Positions 54,601 to 64,000 of a stretch of 64,000 nucleotides of DNA are shown here, piece by piece. The position numbers and the translations under genes were made by a program. The DNA comes from Aphelocoma coerulescens (taxonomy: Eukaryota; Chordata; Aves; Passeriformes; Corvidae), in contig NC_091013.1 of assembly GCF_041296385.1 (NCBI RefSeq), positions 11,670,001-11,734,000 on the forward strand. The letters run 5' to 3'. The notes under the pieces are model-generated. The model was given only the letters and a program-made list of their open reading frames with translations. It was not told where the DNA came from and did no database searches. Every line of letters begins with the position of its first letter. The stretch's first letter is position 1.

Positions 54601-54778
54601 TGACAAAGAAGAATACTGGAGTGATTAGTATTAATAGTCAATATTTTTCAAATGGCTGATCATGAAAGACCCCAGAATAGCACAGGTTCTTCACTATGCT
54701 GAGTAAAATAGCAACCAAAATCTTAAATTACAATCCTATAAAAGGGCTTCATGAGAAAGATAAGCCAGAAGATATATC

Positions 54779-54780
<2 letters not shown>

Positions 54781-54817
<37 letters not shown>
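54781..54817 (+). repeat. (AGAT)9 / GATA microsatellite
   Basis: Nine perfect copies of AGAT plus one base. It is a likely polymorphic tetranucleotide marker. Confidence 0.97.
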
Positions 54818-54818
<1 letters not shown>

Positions 54819-55473
54819 AAAAGTCAGAATTTAAATAAATTATGAGGAAAAAATTTTCCTTAAGATGTTAAGAAAAATCTTGTCAAAACATTACTACTGC
54901 TTGTGCCAGGAGAGACAGCACCTAGGCCATGCATGCCTTCCTAAGTGTGGACTCTACCATTACTGAAAAAAACCACTGTAATGGAATATTTCCCAAAATG
55001 GAACCATTCATTTTCCAAAACCTCTTAAAACTTCTTTTAGTCTTCATTTCTTCTGGGTTTCCCTCAAGATCAATAAATTCTTAAGGTTTTACGATGAATT
55101 AAAGATGAAATTTCTGCTATCTGGTACAAAATTATAAAAATACATGCCCCTTGCAAGTAGATATACATGTAAATGGTTGTGAAAAAAATGGGAAACTGCA
55201 AAAAGCCGCTTTATAGAATTGATCTAAATGCCTCCATTGACCATACAGGCAATGTCAATGTAAAACAATGGAGACATCATTATTTGCATGCCTTTTAGAG
55301 CCATTTTAATGTAGTGTTATGACTGAAAAACAATTAAAATTCAGATCTTTAGAAACCCAATGGCAATGCTGTCACAATGCAATTTTAGACTATTCAATTT
55401 AGATGCAGCAGCTGCTTTTCAATGAGATTTTGATGTTTACCCAATTTTGCTGCTGGGTTAATTGAGTCATATT

Positions 55474-55560
55474 GAGGTCAAGTGGCTTGTCTGCAATCAC
55501 CCAGATGTAGGCTCACTGAGAATTACAGCTCAGGACTATCACATCTATAAACCTCTGTTT
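55474..55560. mobile_element. Possible ancient MIR/CORE-SINE-like relic
   Basis: The plus strand gaggtcaagtggcttgtctg followed by caatcacccagatgtaggct, and further on acagctcaggact, resembles the reverse complement of the MIR 3' half (gaggttaagtgacttgccca followed by aggtcacacagctagtaagt). Divergence is high. MIR-like SINEs predate the amniote split and survive only rarely in birds, so this needs alignment to confirm. Confidence 0.4.
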
Positions 55561-58079
55561 TACCCAAGAGGGCAAAAATACAAACAGAAATAAATGAATC
55601 AATGAAACACTCTCAGTAGGAAATTATGTCAGCTGCCACAGCAACAGATTAGTTGGGTTACTTGTGTTACTGAAGAACAACGACTAAGTAAAATGGAAGA
55701 AAATACATTAACATGAAAATGCAAATAACAGAAGAGCAAAATATTTTAGAATTTATCTCATCTTAACAAACTGACTTATTTTAAAAATGTCAACAAGTTA
55801 AACTTGAATAATAACCCAAGCAGTAAAGTTTAAATAAAACCTCTTCCTTTAGCCTCAGGAGAAAACAATTTCTTGCTGAACTCATTGCATCAACTGACTG
55901 CTCCTCTGTCTGAAAGCCATATCCAGAATTATAGGCAATGTGAAAAAAACACTTACTCAAAGAATAGCTTGAGCTTCTCAAACCCACTGCTGGATTCAGA
56001 TCAGCTGAAACTATTCTGGGAAAAGGTGTCATGGAAAATGGTCCTAGTGCAGCTGCAATCTCAGCTGCAGCAATAAATAATTTAAAAAATTGTAACTTCC
56101 CAGTGGCAGACATAAATAATTAAAATTATTGTACTTTTACTCTGAATATCATATTCCTCTCATAAAACCATATTTCAAACTGCTAAGTAATCCTAGTTTG
56201 GAACTTTCGTATCCATGACTAAGTTGCAAGTTACAGTAGGAACTACTAGAGCACAACTCTGCCTTTAGAATCCTTTGTAAAAACTACCTCAGAGGCGATG
56301 TAGGGAATTAAAATATACACCATACAGACCCAGGTAAAAAACAAAAGAGTTTTTGCATGTGACTAAAAGAAAAAAAAAATTACCATTACTTCAGGTTTGT
56401 GTCATGTTGTTGTGAAGGGAATGTATTTTAGAAGGTATTCTGTCTCTTTTTTAAAGGTGGTCTCTCTCTGCAGCTGGTATTTCAGTTGGTTCACCAACTT
56501 TCTTCTCTGGAGCTGTTTTGTACCAGAGACACAATCCTCTGATTTCCAAATACTGTTTTAAAATTGACTTTTTATCTTCATATTTAATTGTTATATGGAA
56601 ATTGGATAAATACCATCTTGTAGTTGTGTTGAAAATCTCTATTTAAAACAGCACACTGCTTGCCATTTAGATTTTGGCAAAGAAAAATGATAGGAAGATT
56701 ACTGATAAATGACAGGTAGAAAATAAAGCAATTCATTCTGGTCACATAAAAGCCAAAGAGGGAATATAAGGCTTAAAATTTATTAATCAGACACAAAAAT
56801 TTCATTAATAAAATAAATGTTTCTCTTTAATTTTTGGGTTTAGAATGTTTTATCAGTTGAAATATTCATAATCACATTTTTTAAAATTTATTTGCAAGCA
56901 TGAATAATAAAAATAAACAATTAAGAGACCATTATATTTTCCTGTGTTTTCTGCCTTACTTTAGAAGATACTTTAAGACTTATTACAATGATTTTTTGTG
57001 GTGGAATTGGAACTGGCAACTGAGAAAAAACAATTTAAACTCTTTCTAAGTTGTCAAAAAACACCATGTGTTTAAAGAGTCATCAACAAATTGTTACTGA
57101 AATATGCTTTTAACTAATTTATTTTATTAAAAATATTCTAGAATTTCAGCAAGTATAAACTTCAGAATGAGTAAAACTCTAAAATACTTCTATCACAAAA
57201 AGAGATGCTGTAATATGATACAAGTAGAAAACATCACATAGACTGAGAATATCACAACTGTATATAATGGGGAGAAAGACTTTCCAAAACTCTTTCTTCT
57301 CCCCATTTGCAATCCCTTTGGTTTGTACTAGTTTTAGTAATTTAGAGATTATTTTTCTTGAATCGCTGCAATGGAACTTGTCTAAACTAACCCCAAATTT
57401 GTTAGTGTTCCTCTGAACACAAAATTTCTCTTTTTCATGTTTTCTACCTTTAAAACACCCTCCAGAAATCTTTATGGCAAGGTACTGAATGTTCTTATCA
57501 GGAAACACAGACCAAAGATTAGAGAAGCAAGAAGATCAGAGATGTTACAGACTTGAGATCAGAGACTGATGATGCACAAGCAGAATTATTAGTGCGTGAT
57601 CATTATTTCACCAGGACTTTATGATTGTAAGACAGATAAACAAGCTTTCAAATATTGTATGGACCTGTTTCATTTTTCAAAATCTTCTGTGATTCCATAG
57701 TGACTTTAGTTACTGACAGAGGAGAGTTTGAAACTTAGCTGTTGAATAAACGTAGGAAAAACTTAAAAGTACTTGCACAGGAAGGCTTTGTCGATTGATA
57801 GGATGCTATTTATTTCATTATTTTCCAGAATTAAGATTTCATGAAAGAGAGAAAGAAGAGGAATGGAAAGACCTGAGCCCCTTTCAGTGAAGCAGAGTCC
57901 CTAAAGAAAATATTAGGAAACTTCAGATTAAAATAACAGACAGCTGATAGAAGACTAATTATAAGCTTTTAGTTATTTTGTTTAAAAAATAAGCAATTTG
58001 CAGGAATGCCTTATTATTCATGTCAGGTCTATTATCTAGTTCATATCATAATAATCTTATTCATATCACGTATATTATC

Positions 58080-58382
58080 AGCTCAACAAGGATAAGTCCT
58101 GCACCTGGGAAGGAACAGCTCTGGGTACCAGTTTGTGTTGGGAGACACCCAGAAGCTGTGGAGCAAAGGACCTGAGGGTCCTGGGGAACATCAACTTGAA
58201 CATGAACCAGCAATGTGCCCTTGCAGAAAAACAGGCCAATGATATCCTCTACTGCATGAGATAGAGCACTGCCAGCAGATGGAGGTGGTGCCACATCGGG
58301 AGTAGAATGGCCAGTTGTGCGTTCCCTGGGTCAAGAGAGACAGAGACACACTGGAAGGGCCACTAAATTGGTTAAGAGACTG
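58080..58382 (+). mobile_element. CR1 LINE fragment, 5' portion, interrupted by an LTR
   Basis: The plus strand reads as diverged CR1 ORF2 near its C-terminus: ggataagtcctgcacctggg, then aacatcaacttgaacatgaa, tgtgcccttgcagaaaaaca and ggccaatgatatcctctact. It stops at gttaagagactg, where the LTR at 58383 begins. The rest of the same CR1 resumes at 59349. It is antisense to IL1RAPL1. Confidence 0.88.
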
Positions 58383-59348
58383 TGTCAGAGACTGAAATAT
58401 TATAGTTTATGACTTAAAATTTTACTTAAAGGACTTTTAAAACTGTATTACAAAAGCTGCAGGGAAGACTACCACACCCTGAATGGGGCCCTGACTGAGG
58501 CCTTACACCACTCGCTGATGAAGATAAGATAAAGTAACAGCTCAGGGCTGGGGACATTCACAAAGCACAGCCTTAACACCTCCAAGGTGGAGACCACAGC
58601 CCCAGGGCTATCAGCTGCCAGGCTCACACAGACCCTGAACCAAAGGGTGGAGGGAGGAGAGGCTTTGGGTGTCTGGGAAAAGCCTCTGGTCAGAGATGCA
58701 GTGACTGCCCATCCTCCACTGTGCAGAGGAGCCCAGCTGAGGGGTCCTCACCGGGGGGGGGAAGCTCATCCACAGCAGAAGGGGTGACATGGCCCATCAC
58801 AGGGGCCCCCTCAAAGGGGTCCCCAGAGCCTGCACCAGACACCAGAGATGGTGCAACAGACCCTCAGTGTTGCAAGGGACAGTGTCAAGCCGGCCCCTGC
58901 AAGGGAGACACGAGGGCGTTCCCGCCTGGCCCACAGCGGATATTAATCCACGGGATCTGCACTCTTTGGCGTGTGGCGGCGTGGCCACGGCAGCCATGGG
59001 GGACCCTCACCACCAGCAGACCAGATGGAGGGGAGCAACGAGATGTCATTGGGACCCTTGGATGGGTGATATGCTTCCACCTAACCCCTGTCACCTCTCC
59101 CTGTTCCCACACCCTCCACGCATACTTCTTTCTCTATTTCTTGCTTGCTTTATTTCTTTATTTTCTCTTCCCTTCTCTTTGCCTCTTTTACTATTAAATA
59201 AAATACATCCATTTTTTGGCATCAACATCTAACCTTGTTTGGTTTTAATCTCGTTTCTGGGAATATTTTGAGCCTTCTGGGTTCTTTCCAATTTGTGCAC
59301 AGAGACTTAGCTTGCTTTGCATTTCTGGGTTTAAACCGGATTGTAACA
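58383..59348 (+). mobile_element. Solo LTR (966 bp) nested inside a CR1, perfect 5-bp target duplication
   Basis: The element runs from tgtcagagactg to ggattgtaaca, so it has TG...CA ends. It is flanked by identical 5-mers GACTG at 58378-58382 and 59349-59353. Removing it would leave one continuous CR1 reading across the join. It has a CpG- and GC-rich middle (58580-59060), a T/C-rich stretch and AATAAA at 59197-59202, then about 145 bases of U5-like sequence. The open frames inside it (58721-59197, 58789-59232) match no viral gene and look like by-products of composition. There is no second LTR and no internal region, so it is a solo LTR. A 5-bp duplication fits ERVL or some ERV1 families; the family is not named. 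It is antisense to IL1RAPL1. Confidence 0.9.
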
Positions 59349-59556
59349 GACTGGAGCACCTCCACATGAAAGGCAAGGCAAAGAGAGCTGGGAATTTCTA
59401 GCCAGAAGAAGAGAAGTCTCAGGGGGATCTCACTGATATGTATGAACACTTGAAGGGAGAGTGTGAAGAAGATGGAGCCTGGCTTTTTTCAGTGTACCTA
59501 GTCACAGGAAAAGAAACAAAGAAAGTTCTGTCCAAAGACAGGAAACACCTTTATCT
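59349..59556 (+). mobile_element. CR1 LINE fragment, 3' portion, resuming after the nested LTR
   Basis: It continues the CR1 from 58080-58382. The blocks gactggagcacctccacatg, gccagaagaagagaagtctc and gtgaagaagatggagcctgg match the last part of CR1 ORF2 and the start of the 3' UTR. Similarity is lost after about 59556, before the terminal 8-mers. It has no coding capacity. Confidence 0.88.
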
Positions 59557-62500
59557 ATTTGTTTTTTATGTCCTATGCTCTTGAGATCAAGGCTGCCATT
59601 ATGAGACAAGTGTTTGGTATAACACAGAAGCTGCCACAGGGATTAGTTATCGTGGATTAGGATCTTTTTCTTGCAAACAGCTCCATGTCAGCCTGCAAGA
59701 TGTAAATGTAACTGCAAGAAAAATGAAGCCTAACATTAATTCCTTGTTCTTAGAGCATCATACGCACTAATTTTCATGGTACACACTTTATATCTTTTTA
59801 GGGGTACTTTGGTATGGTTGAAGAAGTCCAGCTATTCTGGATGAGAGAGGATGAGATGCTATTTTATTCAATTTTTGTCCATCTAACTCACATGGCTAAT
59901 GCCTCAAGACTTGGATGGGTGTCCCTTCTTTTGTCATCAAAATTGTCATTAATTCCTGTGTCAGAAGAATCCAGTTTCAACCAGGAGATGCAATTGATCA
60001 CAATTTTAAAAAATGTAATAGGAAATGGTGTGGAAAGCTTATCATTCTGACCTTGCAAGTGAATCATGAAAATAATGTTTAAAGGGATCTACAAGTCCTG
60101 TGTTACATAGTACATACTGTGATTTTTTAAAATTGTATTATTTATATTTGAATTTAAATTTTCAACTACAAATTTTGACCTTTTGTAATGAGAAATACAA
60201 TAATAGTAGGAGACAATTCCTCAAGGAGAGTAGTTGTCTTTATTAATGCATCATGATAGTCTAATCTTATCTTGACTTTTACATACACATACATGTATGC
60301 ACAAGCACTGTATGTATATGCTAAAATACCTGTTTGTTTACTGACTCCAAGAACATTAGCATTTGCTTTTTCTATATTAGCAAGACGAATAGATAATATT
60401 CATGTTGCTTGTGTATGCTAAGCAATAAATTTTTCTGGCAGTTCATTAAATACTAGACCAAAGCAAATAAACTTAATCAATGCACAAAGCCCTTGAATGT
60501 TGTTTGAAAATTGCACTGTCATGAATTTTAGTGATACTCTGACAAAAATAAAATATTTATGGACAACATGATCTTATAACCCCCCTTTTCTTATTTTCCA
60601 AGATGTAAATGTGCTGTGGTAGCTACACAATTTGTAATCTGCAATGTTCTTCACAATCCAAACTTAAGTACATACATATATAAGATTTATTAGTTGGTTT
60701 CACATTATTTTTGTCTCTCACACATACCCTCTCATGTAGAAGAAAGAAATAAAGTACATTTTCAGATAAAATCCCAATGAATCAATCTCATTCATCCTAT
60801 TCATGTTATTTGTTTAATTTCAAAAATTCACAGGCCACCTTGGCTGCCTGTCCATTAACTTCAGTGAAGCATCTCTTCAAAATCACCTACGCAGTTTTGT
60901 CTTTTCATGTATAGTGTGAATTATGTACCATCAAACTAACCTATAACATGAGCCAAATGATTATGAATTCAAAATCTGATAAATATTTATAATGATCTGC
61001 CTCAGAATTCCTGCAGTTCAAAGCATGTAAAGAGGTATATCCTATGTCCTGGAATTCTTTGGAACCTTTGTTTTTATTTTTTTGCTGTTTGTAAATTCTT
61101 TTTTCATCTTGCATGACTGGACATTTACATGTTATCATACACACATCATGCCTTGTTTCACTGCAATATTAAAAAAAAAGATGGAATAAAATAACAATGA
61201 AGAATGTATGAGCATAAATGAATAATAAGGCTGCAGGTCAGACACAAACCCTTTTTAAGAACAAGAAGACAAATCCCAACTATTTCACAGCATTAAGCTC
61301 ATTATTTTCTTCAGGTCTATCAAGGCCTCTTGTTAAGTTTCCTGGATCTAACTACTTTAGGCTCCTTCTCAGGGAAGGATCTATTTCCCAATAATAATAT
61401 TAAGCTGCATCCTGAGGAATAAAAGCTGTGGTTCCATTGACAAATACATATTGTTTTTTCACATCCAAAGAGGTCATACTATAACCCTGTAGTCTAACAT
61501 CTACATGAAGTACACTATGAAATGCATGATTTTAATATCAGAATGTAACTTCTGTTTGAGGTGTAGCATGCATTTTACAAAGATAATTTTATTCGGTTTA
61601 AATGTTCCAGCAAATGAACAATTCATCAAACCAAAAAGTAAATGGCTCTGACGGTACGAGTCATAAGTCAGTCATTTTTCTAGCCTGAGTGCATGTTGCT
61701 CAACTTGCTTGCCACCAAACCTCATCCTGCCTTTTATTGAGCCATCCTACTTGATGTTCCCATCCTCTGTCACATATTTAGGGTAATGGATGCAGAAACA
61801 AAACAGGAGTTCAAGTCTGAGCATTATTAAATGACTACACAGACCTTTTCAGTCACTGCACTCCTGGGCAGAGTTTCTCATCCTGTGCATGTGAAACATT
61901 CTCTGTTCTAGAAATTTTGATGCATATGTGATGGGATTAAATGGTCACATTTTGGAATAGGCTTACATTATGAAAATTAAAATCAGTGTTTACAACTATA
62001 TGATTTATCATCTGCCAAATGTCTCACTTGCATAAATCTGCCAGGAGTAGTTGTATATTTTGTCTAGAAAAAGGAAGTCTCTAATGGCCAGAGAAGGAAA
62101 TGTTTAAACAAACAATTCCATGCTAACGCAGTGGGGTTATCTCTGGCTGTTTTCAGTCAAGGTTCTCAACCTTATCTCATACCATCCTGGATGTGATATA
62201 GTTCATTAGTTACCTTCTGCTGGACATGACATAACTGGTGCAGTGGTGCACTTATTTCATTTCAACTTCAAATTCCTCATTTAAAAAAATGCATATATAA
62301 TAATAATAAAGTAGCTACATATTTATAGACTTGATTACACAAAAACTTTTCAAGCTAAAACAAAATTTTCAAGTTAATGGCAAGATCCTTGTCTGCTAGT
62401 GTTTTGAGTTTATAATAGTGGCAGCTACAGTAGTGTTTGCACAACAAATGAAAGCAGAAAAACCTGGATCACAGTATGGTTTGGTTAAATAGCTGTTTTT

Positions 62501-63557
62501 ATACTACACTTCTTTACACTTACTGCATTCTTGATTTTAGTTGGATTCAAAACGACATTGTGTAAGTGATCAGATTGTTTTTCACAAAATTTTACTAGAT
62601 GTTTAGCCAGATATTTTTGTTTTGTTTTCTCTATTGAAATTAAAAATATTTTTAAGGTTTGATTATGTCATAGTATGTCTTTAGGTTCCCTAAAGCTCAA
62701 AATTCTTACAATTAGATAAGGCAGTGATCTCTAATGGCTTCAATCCACTTAAATTTTCTTTCATGTCTAAGCGTCCTACATAATGGAAGAATGAATGGGC
62801 TATGAACTAGAAAAGAATACTTTCAATTGTCCCTATTTCACTGTGTGTTACGAACATATATATTCTACAGAAAATCCTAAACACGCTGTCACAGGTTAGC
62901 AAGCATAGTCCCGGAAGGGATGTCCTTGCTAAGGGGGGCTTACAGCTTCCTCTGTGACCTGACAGAACCTATCAGCTGGCCCGTTTGAATATGGACAATT
63001 CTTTAAGCCACTTAAAGTTGTGACCGCCTCTGTGATCCACACTTAAGAATAGACAGACTCCCCCCCCAAGCTCTCTCTCGTTTCTGGCACTGGGACAGGT
63101 GGCTGTGGGCCCCGTGCAGGGGCCAGTGGGCCCAGCCCAGGCCCTGCTCGGGCCAGGCCAGGCCGGGCCGGGCCACGGCCATCCTGGAGCCGAAGGGCCC
63201 TGTTCCAGCCGCGGAACACCCCCCTACAGCCCTGCTGTGGGCAGCCGGAGCGGCTCGGAACCCCCCCTCTCCACTTCGATAAGCAACATTCAACATTCCA
63301 GCTGCAACGCTGCAAGGCCGAGGTGAGATTAACCCTTTTATTGCTGTGAAGAGCTGAAAACCTGAGGGAAGAGAGAGGAGATGCTTAAAGCTGAAATTCT
63401 GTTGTGAAGCTATGGTATATCAGAGTATCCCGTTGTAATTTCTTGAAGATCTGGGGGGTGGAGTGTTCAACTCGTAAGCAAAAGCACCTGCGCTGAGATA
63501 GGCAGATGCTGACGCAGCTGTAATTTCATGAGAAGTTTGGACAGGGAGAGATGGAAG

Positions 63558-63720
63558 TGAGGAGGACTTTTGCTCCAAATGGGAAAGGAGAAAACCTCAG
63601 TTCCTAGAGATGCTCCCAGAGATAGTCCTAACGATGAAGATGAGGAAGACCCTTTGCTCCCAGGGAAGGAGAAGGGCCTCTGTTCTTAGAGATGAAATGC
63701 TCCCAGAGATGGGTGAAGAG
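63558..63720 (+). repeat. 83-bp tandem repeat, two diverged copies, inside the LTR element
   Basis: The copy starting at 63558 (tgaggaggacttttgctcc) and the copy starting at 63641 (tgaggaagaccctttgctcc) share the order GGAAGGAGAA-like, then TTCnTAGAGATG, then TGCTCCCAGAGAT. They differ by substitutions and a short insertion. Confidence 0.8.
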
Positions 63721-63833
63721 AACTTTTGTTTCTGAACGACTCAACCTTAAAATTGTACCCCAAAGACTTCAAGAGTGGACCCTCAGAAGCAGTTGTGGGA
63801 AAAGCTGCAAGTCGGGGGAAGGGACTCACATCC

Positions 63834-63970
63834 GAGCAGAGAGACTCCTCTTCCTAAATGGACTGAACAATATTTGGAAGTGGGTGGCTGTCTCGTTGTG
63901 ATAATGTTTTCATAGCATGAGCAAGAGAGACTCTTTTTAAATGGACTAAACAAGTTTATTATGGAAGTGG
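63834..63970 (+). repeat. 85-bp-period tandem repeat, two diverged copies, inside the LTR element
   Basis: The copy at 63834 (gagcagagagactcctcttc, then ctaaatggactgaacaatat) recurs at 63919 (gagcaagagagactcttttt, then aaatggactaaacaagttta). Both are followed by tggaagtgg. A third start (aacagactgaacat) appears near 63973. Confidence 0.75.
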
Positions 63971-64000
63971 TAAACAGACTGAACATCTTAAGGGTTGTCT

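Larger units (their letters stand above)
62887..64000 (+). mobile_element. LTR retroelement (endogenous retrovirus) starting here and running off the window
   Basis: It begins tgtcacaggttagcaagcat after AT-rich unique DNA, with an abrupt rise in GC and CpG. The 63061-63260 stretch is strongly GC-rich (repeated gggcc/aggcc blocks), and the rest is G/A-rich with internal tandem repeats of 83-85 bp. The TGTC start and sharp composition boundary indicate an LTR in plus orientation, though I cannot name its family. Neither a 3' end nor a target duplication is visible, so solo LTR versus provirus is undecided. Short frames inside it (63012-63326 and 63692-63901) do not resemble Gag, Pol or Env. Confidence 0.6.

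Noticed and set aside
58721..59232. Open frames of 147-158 codons
   Set aside because: They lie inside the nested LTR, match no Gag, Pol or Env, and overlap each other in different frames.

Overview
The window is intronic DNA from a bird genome. It carries two internal coding exons of one gene on the minus strand. The avian assignment rests on CR1-type LINE fragments, with their characteristic 3' ends made of ATTCTATG-like 8-mers, and on avian-type endogenous retrovirus (ERV) LTRs. The overall setting is AT-rich, intron-like DNA with scattered microsatellites. The CpG-rich, fairly well-preserved LTRs at 52.6, 58.4 and 62.9 kb would fit a songbird, but that step is inference.

The exons at 30225-30411 and 28983-29136 encode contiguous parts of the extracellular region of IL1RAPL1 (interleukin-1 receptor accessory protein-like 1), a synaptic Ig-domain/TIR adhesion receptor. 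They cover the end of Ig domain 1 and all of Ig domain 2. Both have exact splice sites, and the phases are compatible (split Arg codon in, phase 0 between them, phase 1 out). They are separated by a 1,088 bp intron. The flanking introns run off both window edges: at least 33.6 kb on the upstream side of the gene (high coordinates) and at least 29.0 kb on the downstream side (low coordinates). I found no other exon of this gene.

Layout. 1-28982: downstream intron, with an old CR1 at 2.1-2.6 kb, a C-rich/G4-forming tract at 10.3 kb, a CR1 tail at 13.3 kb, a CTCF-like motif at 15.0 kb, a perfect (CTCCT)43 satellite at 16.95-17.16 kb, a GC-rich island at 19.2-19.9 kb and an exon-like 72-mer at 23.5 kb. 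28983-30411: exon, short intron, exon. 30412-64000: upstream intron, with a GC-richer patch at 34.4-35.0 kb, a CR1 at 36.7-37.4 kb, a GC-richer patch at 40.6-41.1 kb, a solo ERVL-type LTR at 46.5-47.5 kb, a CR1 scrap at 50.8 kb, an LTR at 52.6-53.2 kb, a (GATA)9 at 54.8 kb and a MIR-like relic at 55.5 kb. A CR1 at 58.1-59.6 kb is split by a solo LTR with a perfect 5-bp target duplication. A further LTR element begins at 62.9 kb and contains 83-85 bp tandem repeats.

All four LTRs read on the plus strand, antisense to IL1RAPL1. I see no intact retroviral gene, no RNA gene, and no operon or other multi-gene system. The more interesting items are a Gly-to-Phe change in a conserved hairpin of Ig domain 2, the nested LTR, the long purine/pyrimidine satellite and the exon-like antisense segment. 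No convincing novel system is present, and most of the 64 kb is ordinary intron.
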